A DNA stretch of 64,000 nucleotides from Polaribacter sp. IC073 (lineage in GTDB: Bacteria > Bacteroidota > Bacteroidia > Flavobacteriales > Flavobacteriaceae), in assembly GCF_007997075.1 (NCBI RefSeq), contig NZ_VORS01000011.1:1-64000 (forward strand), in the 5' to 3' direction. Shown piece after piece: positions 24,554 to 32,907 of the stretch (its first letter is position 1; every line of letters starts with the position of its first letter). The translations under genes were made by a program, and so were the position numbers. The notes below the pieces were generated by a model. It saw nothing but the letters and a program-made list of their open reading frames with translations, was not told the origin of the DNA and searched no databases.

Positions 24554-26524
24554 ATGAAAAAAACAATACAAATTACAATCGTACTTTTATTTAGTTCTTT
24601 AGCCATATTTGGGCAAACTAAAGAAACTAAAAAAGCAGATACTTATTTTGAAAATCTATCTTATGCGTCAGCTGCAGAAGCATATAAAGTGCTAGCGGAA
24701 GAAAATACCACAGAACATGTTTTAAAAAGATTAGGAGATAGTTATTATTTTAATGTGAAGATGCAAGAAGCATCAGAAGCATATAGTAAACTATTTAGTA
24801 AGTTTCCAAACCAAGTACCAGAACATATTTTTAGATACGCACAAACGTTAACAAGTATCGGTGAATTTGAAGATTCTAAAATATGGATGAAAGAATTTCA
24901 TCAAGCAAAAAAAGGAGACTCTAGGGGTATAAACTTTACAGATGAAGAAGCTGTTTTAGAGGATTTAATAAATGGTAAACCAGGGTACGAAGTAACAAAT
25001 CAAAGAAGTATCAATACAAAAAACTCAGATTTTGGGGTTACAGATTATGGGAATACAATTCTTTTTTCATCACCAAGAAAAAGAAATGTTTATATAAAAA
25101 GAAACCATACTAGAAATAATAAAAATTTTTTAGATATATATAAAGTTATCAAAGAAAATATTACAATAACAGAAGGAGATGATTCTGACGTTAAACCAAT
25201 GTTTACAGAAGAAGTGAATTCTAAGTACCATGAATCTTCTATCTCTTTTTCTCCGGATAGAAAAACGATGTATTTTACAAGAAATAATTATGTAGCTGGT
25301 AAATATAAAGTTGATAAAGAAGGGGTTAATAATTTAAAAATATTAAAGGCAGAGTGGGTTTATAACGAATGGATAAATATCGTAGAACTCCCTTTTAATA
25401 GTAGTGAGTATTCTGTAGGTCATCCGTCTGTTAGTAAAGATGGTACAAAGCTTTATTTTGCTTCAGATATGCCAGGAGGCATTGGTGCAACAGATATCTA
25501 CGTGGTTACTATTAACACAGATGGTTCTTATGGTACTGTTCAAAATTTAGGCGCTAAAGTAAATACAGAAGGCAGAGAGATGTTTCCTTTTATTTCAGAT
25601 GAAGATGTCTTGTATTTTTCTTCAGACGGTCATTTTGGTATTGGAGCTTTAGATGTTTTTGCAACTAAAAAAATAGCAGGAACTTATAAAACACCAGTGA
25701 ATTTAAAAGCACCTATAAATACTAAATTAGATGATTTTGCATTTTCTATAAACCCAGTAACTAAAAAAGGATATTTATCTTCAAATAGAGAGGGTGGTGT
25801 TGGTGATGATGACATTTATGCAGTTGTAGAATTAGAGATTGTAAAATCACCGTGTATGCAAGTAGTTTCTGTAACGGTAAAAGATAAAAAATTTCAAAAT
25901 CCGTTACCTGGAGCAAAGCTAGTTTTAAAAGATGTAAATGGTCTTGTTATTAAAGAAACCTATGCAGATGCAAATGCTACATTTACTTTTACATTACCAT
26001 GCAATCAGCAATATACTTTAGACGCTATAAAAGAATATTACCAACCAGATACGGCTTCTTTTGTAACAACTGAAGAACAAAAAATAGATCTTAACTTAGA
26101 TTTTGATTTACAGATTATATCAGATTTTGCTTATAATGAAAGAGGTGAATTAATTATTAAAATTCACCCTATTTATTTTGATTACAATAAATCTAATATT
26201 AGAGAGGATGCAGCAATAGAATTGAATCATATTGTTCGCATCATGAAAAAGTATCCAAGATTAGTAATAAGATCTAGTTCACATACAGATGCAAGAGGTA
26301 AAGAACGCTATAATGAAGCTTTATCAGACAGAAGGGCAAAATATTCTGTAGCTTATATTGTTGACAAAGGAATTAATTCGAATAGAATTTCTGGAAAAGG
26401 ATTTGGTGAAACAAGATTAGTAAACGGTTGTGTAGACAATGATAGACACACAAATCGAGGAAAATGTACTAAAGAAGAACATCAAGCAAACAGAAGAACA
26501 GAGTTTGTTATTGTAAAAATGTAA
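24554..26524 (+). CDS. TPR-PD40-OmpA family protein (PorE-like)
   Basis: 656 residues from the ATG at 24554, which gives a signal peptide (MKKTIQITIVLLFSSLAIFG). An upstream in-frame start would overlap the PorP/SprF gene. Domain order: TPR-like helices at about 25-120; a WD40/PD40 beta-propeller at about 150-415 with repeated blades of the type YFASDMPGGIGATDIY; a carboxypeptidase-regulatory-like beta domain at about 425-510; and an OmpA C-terminal peptidoglycan-binding domain with FDYNKSNIR and SSHTDARG. This matches PorE, which ties T9SS components to peptidoglycan. Placed after an SprF-type gene, it probably anchors the surface adhesin complex to the cell wall. A hairpin terminator follows. 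Confidence 0.88.
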   Translation: MKKTIQITIVLLFSSLAIFGQTKETKKADTYFENLSYASAAEAYKVLAEENTTEHVLKRLGDSYYFNVKMQEASEAYSKLFSKFPNQVPEHIFRYAQTLTSIGEFEDSKIWMKEFHQAKKGDSRGINFTDEEAVLEDLINGKPGYEVTNQRSINTKNSDFGVTDYGNTILFSSPRKRNVYIKRNHTRNNKNFLDIYKVIKENITITEGDDSDVKPMFTEEVNSKYHESSISFSPDRKTMYFTRNNYVAGKYKVDKEGVNNLKILKAEWVYNEWINIVELPFNSSEYSVGHPSVSKDGTKLYFASDMPGGIGATDIYVVTINTDGSYGTVQNLGAKVNTEGREMFPFISDEDVLYFSSDGHFGIGALDVFATKKIAGTYKTPVNLKAPINTKLDDFAFSINPVTKKGYLSSNREGGVGDDDIYAVVELEIVKSPCMQVVSVTVKDKKFQNPLPGAKLVLKDVNGLVIKETYADANATFTFTLPCNQQYTLDAIKEYYQPDTASFVTTEEQKIDLNLDFDLQIISDFAYNERGELIIKIHPIYFDYNKSNIREDAAIELNHIVRIMKKYPRLVIRSSSHTDARGKERYNEALSDRRAKYSVAYIVDKGINSNRISGKGFGETRLVNGCVDNDRHTNRGKCTKEEHQANRRTEFVIVKM

Positions 26525-26546
26525 ATCTATATTTTACCCAATTAGG

Positions 26547-26575
26547 AAGAGCTTTTTTTTAAAAGCTCTTTTTTT
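26547..26575 (+). terminator. Rho-independent terminator after the adhesin operon
   Basis: A 10-bp perfect stem (AAGAGCTTTT paired with AAAAGCTCTT), a TTTT loop and a T-run, 22 bp after the stop of the OmpA-type gene. It separates the adhesin operon from ileS. Confidence 0.85.
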
Positions 26576-26640
26576 GTGCCATAAATCTAAGAATTACAAG
26601 AAATTGATTAATTTCGCATTCTTATAAGAAAAGATAGATA

Positions 26641-29600
26641 ATGAGCGCGAAATTTCCTGAGTATAAAGGTCTTGACTTACCAAAAGTAGCAGAAGAAATT
26701 CTAAACTATTGGGAAGAAAACAACATATTTGAAAAGAGTGTAACAACAAGAGAAGGTGCAGAACCGTATGTTTTCTTCGAAGGACCTCCTTCTGCTAATG
26801 GACTTCCAGGAGTTCACCATGTTTTGGCGAGAGCGATTAAAGATATTTTTCCACGTTATAAAACCATGAAAGGTTTTCAAGTGAAGCGTAAAGCTGGTTG
26901 GGACACGCATGGTTTACCAATAGAATTAGGTGTAGAAAAAGAACTTGGCATTACCAAAGAAGATATTGGTCAAAAGATTTCTGTAGAAGATTACAACGCA
27001 GCTTGTAGAAAAGCAGTAATGCGTTATACCGATATTTGGAATGATTTAACCCAGAAAATGGGCTATTGGGTAGATATGGAAGATCCGTATATTACCTACG
27101 AACCAAAATATATGGAATCTGTTTGGTGGTTGCTAAAAGAGATTTATAATAAAAAATTAATTTACAAAGGCTATACCATTCAGCCATATTCACCAAAAGC
27201 AGGTACGGGTTTAAGTTCGCACGAATTAAATCAACCAGGTACCTACCAAGATGTCACAGATACAACTGTTGTTGCACAATTTAAAGCAATAGAAAACACA
27301 CTTCCAGCTTTTTTACAAAACGAAGGAACGGTTTCTTTTATCGCTTGGACAACCACTCCATGGACACTGCCAAGTAATACAGCATTAACGGTTGGACCTA
27401 AAATTGAATATGTTTTAGTGAACACTTTTAATCAATATACATTTGAACCTACAAAAGTAATTTTAGCAAAGAAATTAGTTGGAAAACAATTTGCAGGGAA
27501 AAATAATTTTCAAGTTGAAGATGCAGCAGCATTAAACGAATACAAATCTGGCGATAAAAAAATTCCTTATTATGTAATAAAAGAATTTATTGGTAAAGAT
27601 TTAGTCGGGATAAAATACGAACAAATCTTAGATTATTGTCTTCCAAATGACAATCCAGAAGATGCTTTTAGAGTTATTGTAGGAGATTTTGTAACTACAG
27701 AAGATGGTACAGGAATTGTACACACAGCACCCACTTTTGGGGCAGATGATGCGATTGTTTGTAAACAAGCAGTGCCACCAATTCCGCCAATGTTGGTAAA
27801 AGATGAAAATGATAATTTAGTTCCTTTGGTAAATTTACAAGGAAAATTTAGACCAGAAATGGGTGAATTTGCAGGTAAATATGTAAAGAACGAATATTAT
27901 AATGATGGTGAAGCGCCAGAAAGATCTATTGATGTTGAGTTGGCTATTAAATTAAAAACAGAGAACAAAGCCTTTAAGGTAGAAAAGTACAAACACAGTT
28001 ATCCTAATTGTTGGCGAACAGATAAACCTATCTTATATTATCCGTTAGATTCTTGGTTTATAAAAGTAACGGACGTTAAAGATAGAATGCACGAGTTAAA
28101 TAAAACCATTAACTGGAAACCTGAATCTACAGGAACTGGGCGTTTTGGAAACTGGTTGGCAAATGCAAACGATTGGAATTTATCGCGTTCTCGTTATTGG
28201 GGAATTCCGTTACCAATCTGGAGATCTGAAGATGGTAAAGAAGAAATTTGTGTGGGTTCTGTGAAAGAATTAAAAGAAGAAATGGCAAAAGCTGTGGAAG
28301 CTGGCGTTTTAGCAAAAGATATTTTTGAAGATTTTGAAGTCGGAAATATGTCTGAAGAAAACTACGCAAAAATAGATTTACATAAAAATATTGTAGATAA
28401 AATTGTGTTGGTTTCTGCAAGCGGACAACCAATGAAGCGTGAAAATGATTTAATTGATGTTTGGTTCGATTCTGGTTCTATGCCGTATGCACAATGGCAT
28501 TATCCTTTTGAAAATAAAGAAAATATTGATGAAGGAAAAGCTTTTCCAGCAGATTTTATTGCAGAAGGTGTAGATCAAACAAGAGGTTGGTTTTATACCA
28601 TGCACGCCATTGCAACCATGGTTTTCGATTCAGTAGCGTATAAAAACGTGGTTTCTAATGGGTTGGTTTTAGATAAAAAAGGGCATAAAATGTCTAAACG
28701 TCTAGGAAATGCAACAGATCCGTTTACAACCTTATCAACCTATGGTGCAGATGCAACGCGTTGGTACATGATTTCTAACGCAAATCCTTGGGACAATTTA
28801 AAATTCGATTTAGACGGAATTGAAGAGGTTAAGCGTAAGTTTTTCGGAACTTTATACAACACCTACTCGTTCTTTACTTTATATACAAACATTGATGGTT
28901 TTTCTTATGAAGAGGCAGATATTCCTTTAGAAAAAAGACCAGAATTAGACCGATGGATTTTATCAGAATTACATACGTTAATCAATAAAGTGGATACATT
29001 CTATTCAGAATATGAACCTACCAGAGCTGCAAGAGCAATCTCAGATTTCACACAAGATTATTTAAGTAATTGGTATGTACGTTTGAGTAGAAGACGTTTC
29101 TGGAAAGGAGATTACCAAACAGATAAGATTTCTGCGTATCAAACTTTGTACACATGTATGAATACGATTGCAAAATTAGGTGCGCCAATTGCTCCGTTCT
29201 TTATGGATCGATTGTATCAAGATTTAAATTCTGTTACTCAAAAAGAAACATCAGAAAGTATTCATTTAGCAGATTTTCCTAAATACGATGCAAGTTTTGT
29301 AAACAAAAGCTTAGAGCGTAAAATGGAAAATGCACAAACCATATCATCTTTAGTTTTATCATTAAGAGCAAAAGAGAAGATAAAAGTGCGACAGCCATTA
29401 CAAAAAATCATGATTCCTGTTGACAATGCACAACAAAAGGAAGAAATTTTAGCTGTTGCAAGTTTAATTAAGAACGAAGTAAATATTAAAGAAATTCAGA
29501 TTTTAGAAGATGCTTCAGAAATTTTAATCAAACAAATTAAGCCTAATTTTAAAACATTAGGGCCAAAGTTTGGAAAAGATATGCGTTTTATCGCTGCTGA

Positions 29601-30048
29601 AATTCAGAAGTTTAATCAAGAAGATATCAACAAAATAGAGAAAGATAAAAACATTCTTCTAGACATTAATGGAAAAAATATTACATTAGAACTTTCAGAT
29701 GTAGAAATATCATCTAAAGACATAGAAGGTTGGTTAGTCGCAAATGAAGGGTCGTTAACAGTTGCTTTAGACGTTACTATAAGTGAGGAATTGCATAAGG
29801 AAGGTGTTGCCAGAGAATTGGTAAACAGAATTCAGAATGCGCGTAAAGACACGGGTTTAGAAGTAACAGATAAAATTAAATTAACGGTGTTAAATTTCGA
29901 AAACCTACAAAAATCTATCACAGATAATAAAGAATACATTATGAGTGAAACATTAACCAAAGAATTGGTTTTTGTAGACGCGTTAAACAATGGAACAGAA
30001 ATTGAATTTGACACCATTAAAAGTAGAATATTAATAGAAAAATTGTAG
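26641..30048 (+). CDS. ileS: Isoleucine--tRNA ligase, type 2, with GXHH active-site motif
   Basis: 1135 residues, a full-length class I synthetase that charges tRNA-Ile in the cytoplasm. Seen: N-terminal Rossmann start with FFEGPPSANG followed by GVHH at residues 57-60, where the usual class I motif is HIGH/HYGH; the CP1 editing domain with TTTPWTLPSN near 236 and GTGIVHTAPTFGADD near 356; WFDSGSMPYAQW; KMSKR at 683-687; anticodon-binding region and a long C-terminal tail. The length and CP1 features fit the eukaryote-like IleRS2 class, which is naturally little affected by mupirocin. Four bases separate it from the next gene, so it is cotranscribed with the DksA-like gene. Confidence 0.97.
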   Translation: MSAKFPEYKGLDLPKVAEEILNYWEENNIFEKSVTTREGAEPYVFFEGPPSANGLPGVHHVLARAIKDIFPRYKTMKGFQVKRKAGWDTHGLPIELGVEKELGITKEDIGQKISVEDYNAACRKAVMRYTDIWNDLTQKMGYWVDMEDPYITYEPKYMESVWWLLKEIYNKKLIYKGYTIQPYSPKAGTGLSSHELNQPGTYQDVTDTTVVAQFKAIENTLPAFLQNEGTVSFIAWTTTPWTLPSNTALTVGPKIEYVLVNTFNQYTFEPTKVILAKKLVGKQFAGKNNFQVEDAAALNEYKSGDKKIPYYVIKEFIGKDLVGIKYEQILDYCLPNDNPEDAFRVIVGDFVTTEDGTGIVHTAPTFGADDAIVCKQAVPPIPPMLVKDENDNLVPLVNLQGKFRPEMGEFAGKYVKNEYYNDGEAPERSIDVELAIKLKTENKAFKVEKYKHSYPNCWRTDKPILYYPLDSWFIKVTDVKDRMHELNKTINWKPESTGTGRFGNWLANANDWNLSRSRYWGIPLPIWRSEDGKEEICVGSVKELKEEMAKAVEAGVLAKDIFEDFEVGNMSEENYAKIDLHKNIVDKIVLVSASGQPMKRENDLIDVWFDSGSMPYAQWHYPFENKENIDEGKAFPADFIAEGVDQTRGWFYTMHAIATMVFDSVAYKNVVSNGLVLDKKGHKMSKRLGNATDPFTTLSTYGADATRWYMISNANPWDNLKFDLDGIEEVKRKFFGTLYNTYSFFTLYTNIDGFSYEEADIPLEKRPELDRWILSELHTLINKVDTFYSEYEPTRAARAISDFTQDYLSNWYVRLSRRRFWKGDYQTDKISAYQTLYTCMNTIAKLGAPIAPFFMDRLYQDLNSVTQKETSESIHLADFPKYDASFVNKSLERKMENAQTISSLVLSLRAKEKIKVRQPLQKIMIPVDNAQQKEEILAVASLIKNEVNIKEIQILEDASEILIKQIKPNFKTLGPKFGKDMRFIAAEIQKFNQEDINKIEKDKNILLDINGKNITLELSDVEISSKDIEGWLVANEGSLTVALDVTISEELHKEGVARELVNRIQNARKDTGLEVTDKIKLTVLNFENLQKSITDNKEYIMSETLTKELVFVDALNNGTEIEFDTIKSRILIEKL

Positions 30049-30052
30049 GAAC

Positions 30053-30430
30053 ATGTCAGACGTTAAATTAAGATATTCAGATGAAGATTTACAAGAATTT
30101 AAAGCAATTATAGATCAAAAAATTACTAGAGCCGAAATAGATTTAGAATCATTAGAAAGTTCGTATAAAAATAATGCTGGGAATGGTACAGATGATACAT
30201 CGCCATCATTTAAGTCATTTGATGAAGGCTCTGAGGTAATGAGCAAAGAATCTAATGTACAATTAGCAATACGACAAGAAAAGTTTATTAGAGATCTTAA
30301 AAATGCCTTAATGCGTATCGAAAATAAAACATACGGTATTTGCAGAGTTACACGTAAATTAATTCAAAAAGAACGCTTAAAACTAGTGCCTCATGCCACT
30401 TTAAGTATTGAAGCAAAACGCAAGCAATAA
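30053..30430 (+). CDS. DksA/TraR-family protein with degenerate zinc finger
   Basis: 125 residues. An acidic helical N-terminal half (coiled-coil type) is followed by the family pattern RIENKTYGIC at 89-97. The zinc finger is broken: only Cys97 remains, and the other three cysteine positions read Thr, Ser and Ala. DksA-type proteins enter the RNA polymerase secondary channel and modulate transcription with ppGpp; zinc-poor variants are known. It follows ileS by four bases, and an ileS-dksA-like-lspA neighbourhood is common in Bacteroidota. A terminator lies just downstream. Confidence 0.85.
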   Translation: MSDVKLRYSDEDLQEFKAIIDQKITRAEIDLESLESSYKNNAGNGTDDTSPSFKSFDEGSEVMSKESNVQLAIRQEKFIRDLKNALMRIENKTYGICRVTRKLIQKERLKLVPHATLSIEAKRKQ

Positions 30431-30436
30431 ACATTT

Positions 30437-30478
30437 AAAAAGCTTCCTTCTAAGTCTTTGGAATTGGAAGCTTTTTTT
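30437..30478 (+). terminator. Rho-independent terminator after ileS operon
   Basis: The stem AAAAAGCTTCC pairs with GGAAGCTTTTT and ends in a run of T residues, 7 bp after the stop of the DksA-like gene. The loop is about 18 nt and may form a small inner stem. Confidence 0.8.
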
Positions 30479-30505
30479 ATGAACTATTATTTTGAGTGTT
30501 TTTCT

Positions 30506-30540
30506 TAAGTTTGAAGAAAAATTGTTCCCGAAATTTCGGG
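30506..30540 (+). promoter_or_regulatory. Possible -7 box and 14-bp palindrome upstream of secreted hypothetical gene
   Basis: TAAGTTTG at 30506-30513 fits the flavobacterial -7 consensus TAnnTTTG, although no TTG is seen at the usual -33 distance. A perfect palindrome, CCCGAAATTTCGGG, covers 30527-30540, about 7-20 nt after the expected transcription start and 18 bp before the ATG. It could be an operator, an mRNA hairpin, or a copy of a dispersed palindrome. Confidence 0.35.
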
Positions 30541-30558
30541 AGAGAACTTATATTTTTA

Positions 30559-31206
30559 ATGAAAAACCAGCGCTTTCTTATTTGTTTTTTATTCGTTTCT
30601 TTTTTGGTTTTCTCTCAAAAGAAAGCAACAAAAAAGTTTACAACTACTGCTAAAACCATTTCTATTTCTACAGAAGGTTTAGATGATTTTGTATTAGAAA
30701 ATTCAGATTCTAAGTTTGTAGAAATTTTCTTGTACGCAGAAAATCCCAACAAACAGCATATTCTTGTTGAAGAAAAAAATGGACAAACAGAAATAAAATT
30801 TAAGATTCCTGTTTTTAAAAATGAAGATGAAATCTTTAGAAAGTACATTACAAAAAGATTAAAAAGAGCAACGGCAACCATTAAGCTTCCAAAAAATAGG
30901 GAGGTTTTTATTTTTGGGGAAAACATAAACGTTACTGCTAAAAGTTATGAGGGAGATTTAAGGGTTTTTATCGAAAATGGTATTGTAAGGCTAGATACTA
31001 TTCAGCAAAATTTAGCGTTAAAAGTGTTTTCTGGAAATATCTTCGGAACCTTAAAAAACACAAATCTAAAGGTAGTTTCTAACCTTGGTAAAATTATGGT
31101 TGATGGTGTTTTGTATCAAAAAAAACATCAGGAAAATGATATTTTAGCAACTAAAGAAGTCTCAATTACTACAATAAAAGGGAATATTTTCTTAACACAC
31201 GAATAA
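30559..31206 (+). CDS. Secreted hypothetical protein, DUF4097-like beta repeats
   Basis: 215 residues from the ATG at 30559, chosen because it begins a clear signal peptide (MKNQRFLICFLFVSFLVFSQ); an upstream in-frame start adds residues with no signal character. The mature part alternates short beta strands (ATIKLPKNREVFIFGEN, LRVFIENGIVRLDTI, LKVFSGNIFG, LKVVSNLGKIMVDG), suggesting a beta-solenoid like the DUF4097/adhesin-type group. No catalytic motif is visible. It lies between the ileS terminator and lspA, 43 bp before lspA. Function unknown. Confidence 0.72.
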   Translation: MKNQRFLICFLFVSFLVFSQKKATKKFTTTAKTISISTEGLDDFVLENSDSKFVEIFLYAENPNKQHILVEEKNGQTEIKFKIPVFKNEDEIFRKYITKRLKRATATIKLPKNREVFIFGENINVTAKSYEGDLRVFIENGIVRLDTIQQNLALKVFSGNIFGTLKNTNLKVVSNLGKIMVDGVLYQKKHQENDILATKEVSITTIKGNIFLTHE

Positions 31207-31221
31207 ACGTAATAATAATGT

Positions 31222-31229
31222 TATTTTTG
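31222..31229 (+). promoter_or_regulatory. Possible -7 box of lspA
   Basis: TATTTTTG matches the flavobacterial -7 element TAnnTTTG and lies 20 bp before the lspA ATG. No TTG is visible at the -33 position, so this is a weak call. Confidence 0.3.
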
Positions 31230-31249
31230 TATCCATAAAACCAAAAAAT

Positions 31250-31867
31250 ATGTCAAAGAAGAAGCTGGCAATTCTTACTATAATTATCGCTATTTTATTA
31301 GATCAAATTATAAAAATCTATGTAAAAACGCACTTTGTTTTAGGCGAAGAAGTTCTTGTTTTCGATTGGTTTAGACTCCATTTTACAGAGAATAACGGAA
31401 TGGCAATGGGTATTGAGTTTGGTGGTAAAGCAGGAAAACTATTTTTAACCTTATTTAGGTTGGTTGCCGTATCTGCGATTGTTTATTGGTTGGTGGGCAA
31501 TATAAAACGTCAAGTACATAATGCAGTAGTTGTTGCGATATCATTAATTTTTTCTGGCGCAGTCGGTAATATTATAGATTCTGTTTTTTACGGAGTTATT
31601 TTTGATCATCCAAGTCATAAAATTGCGACTCTTTTTCCAGAAAGCACCGACGGAAAATTGTTTTTTGGTAAGGTTGTAGACATGTTTTATTTTCCAATTT
31701 GGCAAGGAACTTTACCCGAATGGATTCCTTTTGTTGGTGGAGATTTCTTTACTTTTTTTCAATATATATTTAATCCTGCAGATGCTTTTATTTCTGTTGG
31801 TGTTGCTTTGTTATTTGTTTTCAGCAAACAAGCTTTTCCTAAAGAAGAGGAGGAAATTAATGCTTAG
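31250..31867 (+). CDS. lspA: Lipoprotein signal peptidase (signal peptidase II)
   Basis: 205 residues, an inner-membrane aspartic protease that cleaves prolipoproteins before the lipidated cysteine. Seen: four hydrophobic segments, FTENNGMAMG near 45-54, GNIID at 106-110 and FNPADAFISVG at 174-184; Asp110 and Asp178 are the expected catalytic pair. An insertion of about 40 residues between the two Asp motifs (HPSHKIATLFPESTDGK and on) is typical of Bacteroidota LspA. This window encodes at least two lipoproteins that would be substrates. Confidence 0.95.
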   Translation: MSKKKLAILTIIIAILLDQIIKIYVKTHFVLGEEVLVFDWFRLHFTENNGMAMGIEFGGKAGKLFLTLFRLVAVSAIVYWLVGNIKRQVHNAVVVAISLIFSGAVGNIIDSVFYGVIFDHPSHKIATLFPESTDGKLFFGKVVDMFYFPIWQGTLPEWIPFVGGDFFTFFQYIFNPADAFISVGVALLFVFSKQAFPKEEEEINA

Positions 31868-32023
31868 TTTTTTGTGATTTTAAAATTGTAAAGTGGTGTT
31901 TTTCTGTAAGCTTGAAGAAGTACATTCTCTATTTAAATAAGTAGAGTTTTCTTAGAGTGAATCTGATTTGCTATCAAATTTGTAGTGAGAATTTTTTCTT
32001 AAGAATCTAAAACTATTAACAAT

Positions 32024-32635
32024 ATGCGTTTCCTAAAATATCTTGCAGTTTTTTTGTTCGGTTTTTTTATTGCTAAATATTGGTATCAAGAAAAGACAAA
32101 AAATTACGAAAAAGAAGAAATACAGATTGTTATTAACTCTATTAAAAATTTAAGTAAACTTGTAGTTTCTCGCGGAACTTTCTCTGAAGTTTACAATTAT
32201 TCCGACTCTAAAAAATACTTTTACGATTACTTATCTTTTGATAAGAAAGTAATAATTACCGTAAATGCTCTTGTTGAGGTTGGATATGATTTATCGAAAT
32301 TAGAGATTCAAATAGATTCTTTACAGAGGAAAATTTACATCAATAAAATACCTGATGAAGAAATTACGATTTCGCCTGATGTAAAATATTTTGATTTACA
32401 ACAAAGTCAGTTTAATACCTTCTCGAAAGAAGACTTAAATAAAATCAATCAAAAAAGTATTGAGAAGATTAAAGAAACCATCGAAGTTACTAATTTAAAA
32501 GAAAAAGCTAAAATTAGATTATTTGAAGAATTATCTAAAATATATCAGCTTTCTGTAATTTACAATTGGCAAGTTGTAGATCATACAAAATCTGGTTTTT
32601 TGAAGATACCTGAAAGTATTAAAAATCAATTTTAA
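32024..32635 (+). CDS. DUF4230 domain protein
   Basis: 203 residues with an N-terminal membrane anchor (LAVFLFGFFIAKYWY) and a soluble part that fits DUF4230: INSIKNLSKLVVSRGTF, then DKKVIITVNALVEVGYDLSK, DEEITISPDVKYFD, and a C-terminal helix with KAKIRLFEELSKIYQL. The biochemical function of DUF4230 is not established. A degraded copy of its 3' portion lies about 2.8 kb downstream at 35445-35560, so the gene was once duplicated here. It faces a convergent minus-strand peptide gene with a terminator between. Confidence 0.85.
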   Translation: MRFLKYLAVFLFGFFIAKYWYQEKTKNYEKEEIQIVINSIKNLSKLVVSRGTFSEVYNYSDSKKYFYDYLSFDKKVIITVNALVEVGYDLSKLEIQIDSLQRKIYINKIPDEEITISPDVKYFDLQQSQFNTFSKEDLNKINQKSIEKIKETIEVTNLKEKAKIRLFEELSKIYQLSVIYNWQVVDHTKSGFLKIPESIKNQF

Positions 32636-32640
32636 ATAGA

Positions 32641-32669
32641 AAAGGTTGCCATAGTAATATGGCAGCCTT
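32641..32669 (-). terminator. Terminator of the 58-residue peptide gene
   Basis: A 12-bp stem (AAGGCTGCCATA with TATGGCAACCTT, one G-T pair), loop TTAC, followed on the minus strand by TTCTATTT. It sits between the convergent DUF4230 gene and the minus-strand peptide gene and may work in both directions. Confidence 0.65.
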
Positions 32670-32703
32670 ATTCATAAGTATCCCCTAATATTAATATTTA
32701 ATT

Positions 32704-32880
32704 CTAAAACCCAGCTCCAGGATTTTCAGGACTTTGTGCTTGTGCTTTCTGCGGACTTAATATTAGATAGGTTCCTAAAGCAGTTAAAGCAGCATATTTA
32801 CCATAGTTTCCTAATTTTTTAATTGCTTCTTTACGAGTGATTTCTTGTACTTTATCTTGAGTGTCTTTTCTGTTTTTCAT
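32704..32880 (-). CDS. Small membrane peptide, 58 residues
   Basis: The ATG at 32880 opens 58 codons: a charged N-terminus with REAIKKLGNYGKYA (residues 16-30 region), a hydrophobic stretch ALTALGTYLILSP, then QKAQAQSPENPGAGF to the stop. The layout is a cytoplasmic basic helix, one membrane segment and a short exported Pro/Gly tail. It starts 27 bp downstream of the T9SS type A gene on the same strand and ends at its own terminator, so it is likely cotranscribed with it. From memory, short proteins ending in this kind of P-G-x-GF tail recur in flavobacteria, but no function is known to me. Confidence 0.62.
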   Translation of the reverse strand: MKNRKDTQDKVQEITRKEAIKKLGNYGKYAALTALGTYLILSPQKAQAQSPENPGAGF

Positions 32881-32907
32881 GATGTTTTGTCTTTAAAGTT
32901 CCCGTTA

